Shown here: in pieces, positions 33,366 to 43,434 of the stretch | How the letters are laid out: each line of letters begins with the position of its first letter | Position numbering within the stretch: the stretch's first letter is position 1 | Assembly (NCBI RefSeq): GCF_026017845.1 | Contig: NZ_CP100416.1 | Location: forward strand, 154,722 to 218,721 | Length of the DNA stretch: 64,000 nucleotides | DNA from: Amycolatopsis mediterranei | GTDB taxonomy: Bacteria > Actinomycetota > Actinomycetes > Mycobacteriales > Pseudonocardiaceae | Direction of reading: 5' to 3' | Notes under the pieces: model-generated | The model's database searches: none | The model's input: the letters and a program-made list of their open reading frames with translations, nothing else | Told to the model about the DNA's origin: nothing | Position numbers and translations under genes: made by a program

Positions 33366-36300
33366 TTACGTGTCCGAACTCGTGGACACCTCGCCCTCGA
33401 TCGAGTGCTCCAGCGCCTTCTGCGCGCTCATCCCCAGCCCCGTCCGATACGCCCGCTCGAACCCGTCCACGCCCAGCGACGCCACCAGCCGCCCGCGGAC
33501 CGCCGTTACGTCCGGGCCGCTGATCTCCGTCCCCCGGATCGCGGCCGCCGCGCCCAGCAGCACCGCCGCCGGTGCGGGCTGCGCCGCTCCCGCCAGGCCC
33601 TCCAACGCGAACGCCACCACGTCACTCGCGTTCCACTGGCGTCCGATCAGCACCGCCGAGCGATGCAACGAGACCGCCGATGAACGATCGCCCTCCGCCA
33701 GCGCCAGCCAGCCCAGCGCGATCAGCGCCGTCGCGCGGACTGTCTCCGACGAGAACGAACCTCCCGGGCATTCCGCCAGTGCGCGCTCGCACAGCTCCCG
33801 CGCCGCGGCCAAGTCGCCCGAGAGCCGGGCCAGGTTCGCCGAGCCGACGTACGCCGCCGCGCGGGATTCCGGCATGCCCGAACGGCGGGCCGTGGCCGCC
33901 GCCAGTTCGTAGTCCGCGCGGGCTCTCGCGTGGTCTCCCGACAGCAGGTGCGTCCACGCGCGGCGGCAGACCAGATCCGCGACGTCGTCCGTCGCGCCGA
34001 TCTCGTGCATCAGGCCCAGCGCCTCGTCCATCAGCGGCAACGCCGCCGCGTACTCGCCGCGCCAGGTCAGCAGCTGGGACAGGTGATCGAGGGCCATCGA
34101 CAGGCCCCACCGCTCGCCCAGCGCGCGGAACTGCGCCGCGCCCTCGCGCAGGCCTTCCTCCGCGCCGGCCAGATCACCCGACATCATCGCCCGCAGCCCC
34201 TTGCCCATCGGCAGCAGCGCCCAGCCCCACGCGTCACCGGCGGCCAGAAGGCCGTGGCCGAGCCGCTCGGCGTCGTCGCCCGGCGGCCCCGCCACCACCC
34301 CCAGCAGCATCACCAGCATCGGGTTGCGGGGCGCCCACGAACCGTCCGTCGCGTACCGGCGGACCAGCGGCAGGTACTGCTCCAGCGACTCGTGCCGCTG
34401 CCCGGCCAGCGCGCCGAGCACGCACACCAGGAACTCCTCGGCGTACTCCTCGCGCAGCTCGGGCGAGCACCGCGAGACCACGGCCAGCGACAGCCCGGCG
34501 CCCTCGAACCGCCGCCCGCGCATCCACCAGTACATCGCCAGCGACGGCACCAGCCGCAGCGCCAGCGCGACGTCGTTTTCGGTCGACCAGCGCAGTGCGG
34601 CCAGGATGTTGTCGTAGTCGGCGTCGATCCGCGCCAGCCACTCGAGCTGCTCCGCGGTCCGCAGCATCGGGTCCGCTTCCGCGGCGAACCGCAGGAAGTA
34701 CTCGGCGTGCGCGCGGTGGAACTTCTCCGCTTCGCCCGCTTCGGCGAGCTTCTCGCCGCCGAACGCGCGGATCGTCTCCAGCATCCGGAACCGGCCGCCG
34801 ACGGCTTCCACCAGGGACTTGTCGGCCAGCTCCGGCAGCAGGTCGACGTCCGCGCCGCACACCTCGGCGGCGGCCGCGGCGGTCGCGCCGCCGGAGAACA
34901 CCGCGAATCTCCTGGCCAGCGAACGTTCTTCGCCGGTCAGCAGGTCCCAGCTCCACTCGACGACTCCGCGCAGTGAGCGGTGCCGGGCCGCGGCCGTCCG
35001 GCTGCCGCGGGCCAGGAGCCGGAAGCGGTCGTCGAGCCGGGCCGCGATCTCGCCGAGGTCCAGGGTCCGGACGCGGGCCGCCGCCAGCTCCAGGGCCAGC
35101 GGGAGGCCGTCGAGAGCCGCGCAGACGTGCTGGACGTCGCCGATCGTCGATTCGTCGAGCGCGAACGCGGGATCGCTCGCGGCCGCGCGCTCGGCGAACA
35201 GCCGGATGGCCGCGAACGCCGAGGCCTGCGCGGCCGCCGTCCCGGGCGGCGGGACGGCCAGCCGCGGCACCGGCGCCAGCTGCTCGCCGGTGATGCCGAG
35301 TGGCTCGCGGCTGGTGGCCAGCACCCGCAGCCCCGGGCACGCGGCGAGCAGGCGCGCGGCCAGCCGGGCCGCCACGTCGACGACGTGCTCGCAGTTGTCG
35401 AGCACCAGCAGCACCGGGCGGTCGCGCAGCGCCGGCACCAGCCGCTCGACCGGGTCCTGAGGGCCGCCGCGCGAGCTCTCGCGCAGGCCGAGCGCGGCCA
35501 GCACCGCGCCGGCGACGTCGGCGCCGCCGTGTGGGGCGAGCTCGACGAACGCCACCGGGCCGGCCTGGGCCGCGGCGACCTCGATCGCCAGCCGGGTCTT
35601 GCCGGTGCCGCCCGGGCCGGTCAGCGTCACGAGCCGGGCGCGCGCCAGCAGCTCCGTCACCTGCCGCAGCTCGGCGTCGCGGCCGACGAAGGTGGTCAGC
35701 TGGGCGGGCAGCGCCGGCAAGACCGGCTTCTCGGTTTCGCCCCGAAGCACCGCGAGGTGCGCTTCGGCGAGCTCGGGGCCGGGGTCGGCGCCCAGTTCGT
35801 CGGCCAGCGTCCGGCGGGCGTCTTCGAACGCGGCGAGCGCGTCGGCCGGCCGTCCGGCGGCGGCCAGCGCGCGGACGAGCTGCGCGCGCGGCCGTTCCCG
35901 CAGCGGCTGCGCGGCGACGGTCTCCCGCAGGCCGGCGAGGACGTCTTCGGCCTGCCCGAGCGCCAGCCGGGCCTCGACGTGGTCGTCCGCGGCGTCCGCG
36001 CGCAGCTCCTCGAGCCGGGTGGCCTGCGTGGCGGCGAAGGGCGCGTCCGCCAGGTCGGTGAACGCGGGCCCGCGCCACAACGCCAGCGCCTCACCCAGCA
36101 CCTCCGCGGCCCGCCCGTGCTCGCCGTTCTTCAGCAGCGCGCGGCCGGCCCGGGTGAGCCGTTCGAAGCAGTGAACGTCCACTTCGTCCGGTGCGACGGC
36201 CAGCCGGTACCCGGCCGCGGTGAACTCGACCGGCGCGAGGTCCTTCAGCGCCGTCCGCAGCCGCGACACCTGCGACTGGAGGGCGTTCGCGGCGCCGTCC

Positions 36301-36467
36301 GGCGGGTGTTCGCCGTACATGCCGTCGATCAGCCGTTCGGCCGGGACGAACCGCCCGGCGTCGAGCGCGAGCAGCGCCAGCAGCGTCCGCGACCGCGGGC
36401 CGCCCACCGCCACCTGCGTGCCGTCCGGGCGCCACGCGGCGACGGCCCCCAGCACCCCGAATCGCAT
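33366..36467 (-). CDS. BTAD/AfsR-type regulator with ATPase and TPR domains
   Basis: This 1033-residue regulator has an N-terminal winged helix (1-90), a BTAD domain (about 95-240), an NB-ARC/AAA ATPase with P-loop GPGGTGKT at 284-291 and Walker B VLLVLDN at 352-358, and a long TPR-like helical C-terminus (about 560-1020). The architecture is that of SARP-family large activators such as AfsR, which control surface, developmental or secondary-metabolite genes. It diverges from the glycan operon at 36595 and is the best candidate for its control. ATG 36467 follows TACGCT by 7 bases. Confidence 0.9.
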   Translation of the reverse strand: MRFGVLGAVAAWRPDGTQVAVGGPRSRTLLALLALDAGRFVPAERLIDGMYGEHPPDGAANALQSQVSRLRTALKDLAPVEFTAAGYRLAVAPDEVDVHCFERLTRAGRALLKNGEHGRAAEVLGEALALWRGPAFTDLADAPFAATQATRLEELRADAADDHVEARLALGQAEDVLAGLRETVAAQPLRERPRAQLVRALAAAGRPADALAAFEDARRTLADELGADPGPELAEAHLAVLRGETEKPVLPALPAQLTTFVGRDAELRQVTELLARARLVTLTGPGGTGKTRLAIEVAAAQAGPVAFVELAPHGGADVAGAVLAALGLRESSRGGPQDPVERLVPALRDRPVLLVLDNCEHVVDVAARLAARLLAACPGLRVLATSREPLGITGEQLAPVPRLAVPPPGTAAAQASAFAAIRLFAERAAASDPAFALDESTIGDVQHVCAALDGLPLALELAAARVRTLDLGEIAARLDDRFRLLARGSRTAAARHRSLRGVVEWSWDLLTGEERSLARRFAVFSGGATAAAAAEVCGADVDLLPELADKSLVEAVGGRFRMLETIRAFGGEKLAEAGEAEKFHRAHAEYFLRFAAEADPMLRTAEQLEWLARIDADYDNILAALRWSTENDVALALRLVPSLAMYWWMRGRRFEGAGLSLAVVSRCSPELREEYAEEFLVCVLGALAGQRHESLEQYLPLVRRYATDGSWAPRNPMLVMLLGVVAGPPGDDAERLGHGLLAAGDAWGWALLPMGKGLRAMMSGDLAGAEEGLREGAAQFRALGERWGLSMALDHLSQLLTWRGEYAAALPLMDEALGLMHEIGATDDVADLVCRRAWTHLLSGDHARARADYELAAATARRSGMPESRAAAYVGSANLARLSGDLAAARELCERALAECPGGSFSSETVRATALIALGWLALAEGDRSSAVSLHRSAVLIGRQWNASDVVAFALEGLAGAAQPAPAAVLLGAAAAIRGTEISGPDVTAVRGRLVASLGVDGFERAYRTGLGMSAQKALEHSIEGEVSTSSDT

Positions 36468-36474
36468 GGACCCC

Positions 36475-36480
36475 AGCGTA
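36475..36480 (-). promoter_or_regulatory. -10 box for leaderless BTAD regulator transcript
   Basis: On the minus strand TACGCT is followed by 7 bases and the ATG at 36467. The box lies within the 127-bp divergent promoter region shared with the aminotransferase gene. Confidence 0.5.
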
Positions 36481-36594
36481 GGACGTCCCCGACCTGGGGG
36501 AAGCGTCACTCCACATGCGAGTTCGGCGTGGGGCTGTGAATCACCTGAGTGAGCGTCTATACACTTCGCCGGGTCCCCACGCAATGGGAGAGGT

Positions 36595-37728
36595 ATGTCG
36601 CCCGAGAGCATTGCCCTAGGTCAACCCACCGTGGGCGAAGAGGAGCTCGCTGCCGTCGCCGAAGTGTTCCGGTCCGGCTGGCTGGCCGGCGCGGGTCCGG
36701 CGTGCCGCCGCTTCGAGGAGCGCTTCGCCGAGGTCACCGGCACGGCGCACGCCTTGACGACCGCGAACTGCGGTTCGGCGCTCTTCCTGGGGCTGAAAGT
36801 CCTCGGCGTGCAGCCGGGCGACGAAGTGATCGTCGGCGACTACACCTTCCCGGCGACCGGCCACGCCGTCGTCCAGGCGGGCGCGAAGCCGGTGTTCGCC
36901 GACATCCGCCCGGACGTCTTCAGCGCGGACCCGGCGCACGTCGAAGCCCTGATCACCCCGAAGACGGTCGGCATCCTCGCGGTCGACGTCGCCGGCCAGC
37001 CCGGTGACTTCGACGAATACCGCGCGATCGCCGGCAAGCACGGCCTCTGGCTCTTCGAGGACGCCGCCTGCGCCGCGGGGGCGACGTACAAGACGCGCCC
37101 GGCCGGCAGCCTCGCCGACCTCGCCGCGTTCTCCTTCCACGGCCGCAAGGGCATCACCGCGGGCGAAGGCGGCGCGCTGGTCTCCGACCGCGAAGACCTC
37201 ATCGCGCACGCCCGCAAGCTGCACACCTACGGCATCGAGCCGGCGATCAGCCGCGAAGGCTCGGACACGCTGCCCATCCCGGAGTTCCACGAGCTCGGCT
37301 ACAACTTCCGCCTGTCGGACGTCCAGGCCGCGATCATGAACGTCCAGCTCGACCGCCTCCCCGACCTCCTCGCCGCCCGCCGTTCGGTCGCGAAGCGCTA
37401 CCACGAGGCGTTCGACGACGTCGATGCGTTGACCGTCCCGGTGGCACTGTCCGATCGGGAGCACCCGTGGCAGGCCTACCTGCTCACGGTGGCGCCCGCG
37501 GTCAGCCGCGACACGGTCGCCATGCGCATCCGCGAACAGGGCGTCCAGTGCAACTTCGGCACCTACGCCTCGCACCTGCAGCCGATCTACGGGCCTCAGG
37601 CCCCGCTGCCCGTCTCGGCCGACGCGTTCGCGCGTCAGCTCGCCATCCCGATGCACGCCAACTTGACCGACGCGGAAGTCACCCGCGTCGCCGAGGTCGT
37701 GCGCGAAGCCGTGCAGTCCCTGTCCTGA
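36595..37728 (+). CDS. DegT/DnrJ/EryC1-family sugar aminotransferase (first copy)
   Basis: The 377-residue PLP enzyme belongs to the DegT group, which transaminate nucleotide-linked keto-sugars. Lys185 in SFHGRKGITAGEGG is the Schiff-base residue, with FEDAACAAGA upstream (Asp156) and GYNFRLSDVQAAIMNVQLDR near 238. GGGAGAGG precedes the ATG. It starts an operon with an epimerase, a glycosyltransferase and an acyltransferase, so an N-acylated amino sugar is the likely product. A second family member lies at 44384. The keto-sugar position cannot be told from sequence. Confidence 0.9.
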   Translation: MSPESIALGQPTVGEEELAAVAEVFRSGWLAGAGPACRRFEERFAEVTGTAHALTTANCGSALFLGLKVLGVQPGDEVIVGDYTFPATGHAVVQAGAKPVFADIRPDVFSADPAHVEALITPKTVGILAVDVAGQPGDFDEYRAIAGKHGLWLFEDAACAAGATYKTRPAGSLADLAAFSFHGRKGITAGEGGALVSDREDLIAHARKLHTYGIEPAISREGSDTLPIPEFHELGYNFRLSDVQAAIMNVQLDRLPDLLAARRSVAKRYHEAFDDVDALTVPVALSDREHPWQAYLLTVAPAVSRDTVAMRIREQGVQCNFGTYASHLQPIYGPQAPLPVSADAFARQLAIPMHANLTDAEVTRVAEVVREAVQSLS

Positions 37729-37751
37729 AGCCGCCGACCGAGGAGAAATTG

Positions 37752-38681
37752 GTGTCCGACAAGAAGGTGCTCTTCACCGGGGGTGGCGGGTTCATCGCCG
37801 CGCACGTGATCCCGCTGCTGCTCGAGGGCGGCTACACGGTCCGGATCTTCGACAACATGACCCGCGGCGACCGCGCCCGCGTCAACGAGTTCGTCGCCAC
37901 CGGCCAGGTCGAGCTGGTCGAAAAGGACGTCCGCTACGGCGGCGCGGTGCGCGAGGCGATGCGCGGCTGCACGCACGTCATCCACTTCGCGACGGTGTCG
38001 ATCAACAAGTCGATCGCCGACCCGCACGAGTCGATCGACATCAACATGATCGGCAACCACAACGTGTTCGCCGCGGCCGCCGACGAGGGTGTCGAGCGCC
38101 TGGTGTTCGCCTCGACCGCGTCGGTATACGGCGACCCGAAGCGGCTGCCGATGCACGAGGACGACGAGCTGCGCCCGCTCACGCCGTACTGCATCTCGAA
38201 GCGCGCCGGCGAGGACCTGCTCGGCTTCTACGAGCGCCAGAAGGGCCTGTCCTGGAACGCGCTGCGGTTCTTCAACGTGTACGGCCCCGGCCAGAAGATC
38301 GAGGCCTACTACACGTCGGTGATCAACCACTTCATCCAGCGCCTGCGCGCCGGCCAGCCGCCGATCATCGATGGCCGCGGCGACCAGTCGATGGACTTCG
38401 TGCACGTCACGGACCTCGCGAAGGCCGTCGTCGCGGCGCTGGAGTCGGAGCGGGCCAACCTGCCGATCAACATCGGTACCGGCATCGACACGTCGATCGC
38501 CGCGCTGGCGAAGATCCTCATCGAGGCCGTCGGCGTCGACGTCGAGCCGCTGTTCAACGAGCGTGACGTGCTGGTCTCGCGCCGCGCCGCCGACATCAGC
38601 CGGGCGCGGGACGTGCTGGGCTGGGAGCCGCGGATCACCGTCGAGGACGGCATGCGGGACCTGGTCAGGGAAACGGAGTGA
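37752..38681 (+). CDS. NAD-dependent nucleotide-sugar epimerase/dehydratase
   Basis: An extended short-chain dehydrogenase of 309 residues with the NAD motif TGGGGFIAAH at 9-18, the catalytic Ser124 (FASTASVYG), Tyr146 and Lys150 (PYCISK) and the sugar-binding RFFNVYGPGQ stretch. It resembles UDP-glucose 4-epimerases and related 4,6-dehydratases; a 4-epimerase is my preference because the active site has TAS rather than the dehydratase TDE. GTG 37752 follows AGGAG at 37741. Its stop overlaps the glycosyltransferase start. Confidence 0.9.
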   Translation: MSDKKVLFTGGGGFIAAHVIPLLLEGGYTVRIFDNMTRGDRARVNEFVATGQVELVEKDVRYGGAVREAMRGCTHVIHFATVSINKSIADPHESIDINMIGNHNVFAAAADEGVERLVFASTASVYGDPKRLPMHEDDELRPLTPYCISKRAGEDLLGFYERQKGLSWNALRFFNVYGPGQKIEAYYTSVINHFIQRLRAGQPPIIDGRGDQSMDFVHVTDLAKAVVAALESERANLPINIGTGIDTSIAALAKILIEAVGVDVEPLFNERDVLVSRRAADISRARDVLGWEPRITVEDGMRDLVRETE

Positions 38682-39910
38682 ATTCCGTCGCGGGGCCGGC
38701 CCAGGGGCGGGCGATGCGCATCGCGGTGGTGAACAACTTCTTCCCGCCGCGCGTGGGTGGCAGCGCGCACATGGCGGCCTCGCTCGCGGGCCAGTTCGCC
38801 GCGGCCGGGCACGAGGTCCTGGCGATCACGGCCGCGTACGGCGAGGCCCCGGCCGAGGAGGAGCGCGACGGCTACCGCGTCGTGCGGCTCCCGGCGGTGA
38901 AGATGCCGCAGATCGGCCTGTCGATCGATTTCGACATGAGCTTCGCGTCGCTGCGGCCAGGCAACTGGCGGCGGCTGTGGAAGCTGCTGGACGAGTTCAA
39001 GCCGGACGCGATCCACCTGCACGGCCAGTTCTTCGACCTGTCGTGGCTGGCCGGCATCTGGGCGCGGCGGCACGACGTGCCGGCGCTGCTGACCATCCAC
39101 ACGCTGCTGATCAGCGACAACAAGCTGTACGGCGGCGTGTTCCGGCTGCTCGACGCGGTGCTCGTGCGGCCGATGCTCGCCTACATGAAGCCGCGGTACG
39201 TCATCCTCGACAAGCTGGGCGTCGACTACTGCGTCGACCGCTACGGGACCAGCGACGCGAACTCCGAGTACTTCCCGATCGCCGTCGACACCGGTCACTT
39301 CGCGAAGCCGGTGACGAAGGACGTCCGCGCGGAGCACGGGGTCGGCGACGCGCCGCTGATCGTGTCACTCGGCCACGTCATCCCGCTGCGCAACCGCCTG
39401 CCGCTGATCGAGGCGCTGCCGTCCATTTTGGACAAGCACCCCGGCGTGCGGGTGGTCGTCGTCGGCCGCGTGTACCACGACGCGTTCCTGAAGCGGGCCG
39501 CGGAGCTGGGGGTTTCGGACGCACTGGTCGTCACGGGCGCGGTGCCGAAGGAGGACGTCCCGGCGTACTTCGCGGCGGCGGACATCGTCACGCACGACCT
39601 CAACGGTGGCTGCGGCACGGCGTCCCTGGAGGCGATGCTGTCCGGCACGGCGACGATCGCGTCGGTCACCGAGGACAACTACCCGGGCATCGAGCTGCGC
39701 AACGGCGAGAACGTGCTGCTCGTGCGCCCGGACGACGCGGAAGCCGTGGCGCGCACGGTGATCGGGCTGCTCGACGACCCGGCTCGCCGGGCCCTGATCG
39801 CGCAGCGCGAGAGCGAGCTGGTGCGGTCGAACTTCGGCCTCGACGTCGTCGCGGAAGAGCACTTGAGGACGTTCGAGAAGCTGGTGTCGGAAGCCGATGT
39901 TCTTCGATGA
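38678..39910 (+). CDS. Glycosyltransferase family 4 protein
   Basis: A GT-B glycosyltransferase of 410 residues. The N-terminal fold begins AVVNNFFPPRVGGSAHMA and the C-terminal donor-binding domain contains VSLGHVIPLRNRLPLIEAL and the acidic motif GGCGTASLEAML. It should use the sugar made by the operon and act at the inner membrane face on a lipid-linked or growing glycan. The GTG start overlaps the epimerase stop (GTGA); ATG 38714, where the conserved fold starts, is an alternative. It overlaps the acyltransferase by 14 bp. Confidence 0.88.
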   Translation: MNSVAGPAQGRAMRIAVVNNFFPPRVGGSAHMAASLAGQFAAAGHEVLAITAAYGEAPAEEERDGYRVVRLPAVKMPQIGLSIDFDMSFASLRPGNWRRLWKLLDEFKPDAIHLHGQFFDLSWLAGIWARRHDVPALLTIHTLLISDNKLYGGVFRLLDAVLVRPMLAYMKPRYVILDKLGVDYCVDRYGTSDANSEYFPIAVDTGHFAKPVTKDVRAEHGVGDAPLIVSLGHVIPLRNRLPLIEALPSILDKHPGVRVVVVGRVYHDAFLKRAAELGVSDALVVTGAVPKEDVPAYFAAADIVTHDLNGGCGTASLEAMLSGTATIASVTEDNYPGIELRNGENVLLVRPDDAEAVARTVIGLLDDPARRALIAQRESELVRSNFGLDVVAEEHLRTFEKLVSEADVLR

Positions 39911-40523
39911 CGAGCGCAGCCACCGGCTGCGCCCGCAGATCCTGACCGAGCTCGTCTCGCAGTACATGAACGACGCCGAGCGCGCGCAGTTCTACGGGCT
40001 GCCTTCGACCTGCCGCGTGCGCGAGCGCGTGAAGATCATCAGCCCCGAGAACCTCAAGATGGGCGAGCACTGCTGGATCGGCGAGGGCGCGGCCCTCGAC
40101 GCGAGCGGCGGCCTGGAGATCGGCGAGCACACCAGCATCGGCCTGAACACGCTGATCTTCACGCATTCGAGCTGGCTGGCGAACATGACGCTGCAGAACC
40201 ACTCGGGCAGCGACCTGATCGAGCGCAAGCCGGTGAAGATCGGCAAGGGCTGCTTCATCGGCGGCCTGGTGGTGATCATGGCGGGCGTGACGATCGGCGA
40301 CTTCGCGACGGTCCAGCCGAACTCGGTGGTGGCGAAGGACGTCCCGCCGCGGACGCTGGTGGCGGGCAATCCGGCGCGGGTCTTCCAGCGGTACGACGAG
40401 GAGTACATCCAGTCCGAAGTGGACCGGGTACGGGCGGAAAACGCCCGCCGCCGGGCGATCGCGGAGGAACGCGGCTCCGATGCGTCCGGCTGGGGTGCGC
40501 CCTCGGGCGACTTCTCGGAATGA
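39897..40523 (+). CDS. Hexapeptide-repeat acyltransferase (WbbJ-like)
   Basis: The 208-residue protein has left-handed beta-helix hexapeptide repeats (MGEHCWIGEGAALDASGGLE, KIGKGCFIGGLVVIMAGVTI, NSVVAKDVPPRTLVAGNPAR), as in O-acetyl- and N-acyltransferases of sugar modification. The catalytic His is probably in TLIFTHSSW. A charged C-terminal extension follows. It is the last gene of the first glycan operon, ahead of a very strong terminator. It likely acetylates the operon's sugar using acetyl-CoA; the acceptor is inferred. Confidence 0.85.
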   Translation: MFFDDERSHRLRPQILTELVSQYMNDAERAQFYGLPSTCRVRERVKIISPENLKMGEHCWIGEGAALDASGGLEIGEHTSIGLNTLIFTHSSWLANMTLQNHSGSDLIERKPVKIGKGCFIGGLVVIMAGVTIGDFATVQPNSVVAKDVPPRTLVAGNPARVFQRYDEEYIQSEVDRVRAENARRRAIAEERGSDASGWGAPSGDFSE

Positions 40524-40550
40524 GCCCCCTTGGGGCCAGCTGAGTTGGAT

Positions 40551-40587
40551 GACGGCGGCGCCGGCGCCGGACGCCGGCGCCGCCGTC
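40551..40587 (+). terminator. Strong hairpin terminator of the first glycan operon
   Basis: A perfect 16-bp stem (40551-40566 with 40572-40587) with a 5-base loop begins 28 bp after the acyltransferase stop. It lacks a T-tract, as is common in high-GC bacteria. Confidence 0.8.
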
Positions 40588-40788
40588 GTGAAACCGCCCG
40601 ATCCTCCCGGCGGCGAAGTCCCACGCACGGATCCGCACGGTCCGTACGCTGGACAATTTAGTACTCAGTGACCGAGCGCAAGATATCGGTTACACAACGT
40701 TTGGTCGCCTCGGCGTACGCTCGCAAGATCCACGAAGCAACCTTCCGGCGCGTCGGCCGTCGCTGGGAAGGACGAGACGAGGTGACGC

Positions 40789-41301
40789 ATGGCGCGTGGC
40801 GACGAGGAGTTCGCGGAGTTCGTCCGCGCGTCGTCGGCCCGGCTCACGCACGCCGCGTTCCTGCTCACCGGCGACCGCCACCAGGCGGAGGACGCCGCCC
40901 AGACCGCCTTCACGCGCACCTACGCGGCCTGGTCGCGCGTCCGGCACAAGGACGCCTACGGCTACGCCCGGACCGTCCTGGTCAACCACGTCATCGACGG
41001 CTGGCGGCGCCCGATCCGCGAGTACGCCACCGAGGCCATGCCCGAGCGGCCGGACCGCTTCGACGTCGACAAGGCCGTCACCCAGCGCGCGTGGCTCACC
41101 GCGGTGCTCAAGACGCTCACCGCCCGCGAACGCGCGGTCGTCGTGCTCCGGCACTTCTTCGACCTGCCGGAAGCCGACGTGGCCCGTGAGCTCGGCGTTT
41201 CCCTGGGTACCGTGAAGAGCACGAACTCGCGGGCGCTGGCCAAGCTGCGGCTCGTGGCCGCGGACCCGGAGAACACGCTGATCGGGAGGAGCGGGCGGTG
41301 A
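40789..41301 (+). CDS. ECF RNA polymerase sigma factor (SigE-type)
   Basis: The 170-residue protein has sigma region 2 (AFLLTGDRHQAEDAAQTAFTR, then DAYGYARTVLVNHVIDGWRR) and region 4 (TLTARERAVVVLRHFFDL and GVSLGTVKSTNSRALAKLR), with no extra domain. This matches the SigE family of small ECF factors in actinobacteria. The ATG follows GAGGTGACGC. It overlaps the start of a membrane protein typical of its anti-sigma partner. The regulon could include the nearby surface glycan genes, but that is inference. Confidence 0.92.
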   Translation: MARGDEEFAEFVRASSARLTHAAFLLTGDRHQAEDAAQTAFTRTYAAWSRVRHKDAYGYARTVLVNHVIDGWRRPIREYATEAMPERPDRFDVDKAVTQRAWLTAVLKTLTARERAVVVLRHFFDLPEADVARELGVSLGTVKSTNSRALAKLRLVAADPENTLIGRSGR

Positions 41302-42008
41302 ACGACCTCGACGACTTCCGCGCCGCCCTCCGGCAGCCGCCCGGCGAGCCCTTCGCCGAGCCCGACCTGGCCAGGATCATGGCCGACGGCACGCGCCTGC
41401 GGCGTCGCCGCCGCCTGCTGACCGGTACCGCCGGGATCGCCGCCGCGGCCGCCGTCGTCCTCGTCGTGGTGCTCGCCATCCAGCTGCGGCAACCCGTGTC
41501 CGCGCCGGTCGCGCAACCGCCGTCGCCGGCACCGGCCGTGTCCACGACGTCGGCTGCGCCGCCCGCGGAGCAGCCGATCGGGGACGTCATCGGCACCGGG
41601 ATCCGGACGCAGTCCGGCGAGCTCGTCTTCTACGCGCGGGCCGTCGACGCGCCGGAGCTGCCGGACATCCGCTTCGGCCTGGTGGCCGGCTTCCGGTCCG
41701 GGACGTCGCTGCAGTCCGTGCTGGCGACGAACGAGGTCCGCGGCTCCGACCGGTCCTTCGGCTTCCACGCCACCGACGGCGGCGAGGTGATCCGCGACCA
41801 GCTCATCCCGGTCTTCGGCTACTTCGCCGGTCCGGCGGCGAAGATCACGACCACGGTGCACGGTCAGACCGTCGAGGCGCACCTGGCCAAGTGGACCGCC
41901 GACCCGAAGGTGGTCATCTTCTGGTTCGACCCCGCCGCCGTCCCCGACTCCGCCGTCCTGACGCCGCTGGTCGCGTACGACACCGACGGCAAGCGGCTCA
42001 CCAGGTAG
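41298..42008 (+). CDS. Putative anti-sigma factor, single-pass membrane protein
   Basis: The 236-residue protein has a short cytosolic N-terminus (about 1-38, FRAALRQPPGEPFAEPDLARI), one helix (about 42-63), a Pro/Ala/Ser-rich stalk and an extracytoplasmic domain. Overlap with the sigma gene (GTGA) and topology suggest it holds the ECF factor at the membrane until a signal arrives. There is no zinc-binding HxxxCxxC motif, so it is not a ZAS-type factor, and its direct role is not proven. Confidence 0.7.
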   Translation: MNDLDDFRAALRQPPGEPFAEPDLARIMADGTRLRRRRRLLTGTAGIAAAAAVVLVVVLAIQLRQPVSAPVAQPPSPAPAVSTTSAAPPAEQPIGDVIGTGIRTQSGELVFYARAVDAPELPDIRFGLVAGFRSGTSLQSVLATNEVRGSDRSFGFHATDGGEVIRDQLIPVFGYFAGPAAKITTTVHGQTVEAHLAKWTADPKVVIFWFDPAAVPDSAVLTPLVAYDTDGKRLTR

Positions 42009-42048
42009 GCGGTACCCGCCCACCCGATGCGGGCGTAAGACGTGAATC

Positions 42049-43434
42049 GTGGCCTCTCGACGAGCGTTCCTCACCGCGTCGGCGGCGCTGGGCATGGTGG
42101 CCGCCGTTCCCGCCGGCGCTGCCGAACTCGGCGACCGCGGGCCCGGCGTCCCGGTCCGCCCGCAGCGTCCCGACGCGGAGCTGCGCGCCCTGCTCCGCCA
42201 GGTCGACGAACGGCGGATCGAAGCGACTGTCCGGCGGCTGGCCGCGTTCGGCACCCGGCACACGCTGTCCGCCCAAGACGACCCGGTTCGCGGCACCGGT
42301 GCCGCGCGCGACTGGCTCTTCGCACAGTTCCAGCAGGTCGCGGCGGCTTCCGGGGGACGGCTGAGCGTCGAGCTGCAGTCGTACGTCCAGCCGCCCGCCG
42401 ACCGGATCCCGGTGCCGACGAAGATCACCAACGTCGTCGCGACGCTGCGCGGGGCCACCGATCTCGGCCGCGTGTACGTCGTCTCGGGGCACTACGACTC
42501 GCGCCGCACCGACGTCATGGACTTCACCGGGGACGCTCCGGGCGCGGACGACGACGCTTCGGGCGTCGCGCTCGCCCTGGAGCTGGCCCGGGTGCTCTCG
42601 ACCCGGCAGCCGGCGGCGACGATCGTCTTCGCCGCCGTCGCGGGCGAGGAACAGGGCCTGTACGGCTCGCGGTACATGGCGCAGCAGTTCAAGGCGGCCG
42701 GCACCGACGTCCAGGCGATGTTCACCGACGACATCGTCGGCTCCAGCCGCGCCGACGACGGCACGCGTGATCCGTTCACGATCCGCCTCTTCGCCGAGGG
42801 CGTCCCGACGGCGGAAACGCCGGCCGAGGCGAGCCTGCGCCGCAGCATCGGCGGCGAAAACGACTCTCCGCCGCGCCAGCTGGCCCGGTTCGTGAAGGCC
42901 GTGGCGGAGAACGACGCGACCGGCATGACCGTCCGGGTGATCTACCGCCGCGACCGCTACCTCCGCGGCGGCGACCACATCGGCTTCCTGGAACAGGGTT
43001 ATCCGGCGGCGCGGTTCACCGAGCCGAACGAGGACTACGCCCACCAGCACCAGGACGTCCGCGTCGAAAACGGCGTCCGGTACGGCGATCTGCCGGAGTT
43101 CTGCGACTTCCCGTTCATCGCCCGGGTCGCCCGGGTGAACGGCGCCGCGCTGTGGTCGCTCGCCACCGCACCGGGCACGCCGAAGGGCGCGAAGATCCGC
43201 ACAACGGCCCTGACGAACGACTCCGAGCTGCTCTGGGACGCCACGCCGGGCGCCACGAGCTACGAGGTCGTCTGGCGTGAGACGACTGCCCCGGACTGGA
43301 CGCACGCGATCGACGTGGGCCCGGCGCTGACGGCGAAGATCGACCTGTCGAAGGACAACGTCTTCTTCGGCGTCCGCGCGGTGGGCCCCGGCGGGCGCCG
43401 CAGCCCGGCCGCGTTCCCGGCGCCGGTGAGCTAG
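42049..43434 (+). CDS. Secreted M28-family metallopeptidase
   Basis: The 461-residue protein has a signal peptide (about 1-24, with [13 protein letters not shown], possibly Tat-type) and an M28 aminopeptidase-like domain. Zinc site residues are His148 (SGHYDS), Asp168 (ADDDASG), Glu200-Glu201 (AGEEQGLYG), an Asp in FTDD and a later His in YAHQHQD. A C-terminal fibronectin type III-like domain (about 385-461) may aid binding. It exports to the wall or medium and trims N-terminal residues of peptides. It follows the anti-sigma gene by 40 bp and may be a target of that sigma factor. Confidence 0.85.
   Translation: MASRRAFLTASAALGMVAAVPAGAAELGDRGPGVPVRPQRPDAELRALLRQVDERRIEATVRRLAAFGTRHTLSAQDDPVRGTGAARDWLFAQFQQVAAASGGRLSVELQSYVQPPADRIPVPTKITNVVATLRGATDLGRVYVVSGHYDSRRTDVMDFTGDAPGADDDASGVALALELARVLSTRQPAATIVFAAVAGEEQGLYGSRYMAQQFKAAGTDVQAMFTDDIVGSSRADDGTRDPFTIRLFAEGVPTAETPAEASLRRSIGGENDSPPRQLARFVKAVAENDATGMTVRVIYRRDRYLRGGDHIGFLEQGYPAARFTEPNEDYAHQHQDVRVENGVRYGDLPEFCDFPFIARVARVNGAALWSLATAPGTPKGAKIRTTALTNDSELLWDATPGATSYEVVWRETTAPDWTHAIDVGPALTAKIDLSKDNVFFGVRAVGPGGRRSPAAFPAPVS

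Noticed and set aside
40668..41189. Long open frame starting upstream of and overlapping the ECF sigma gene
   Set aside because: It is Arg/Pro-rich in a shifted frame of the real sigma gene, as expected for high-GC shadow frames.
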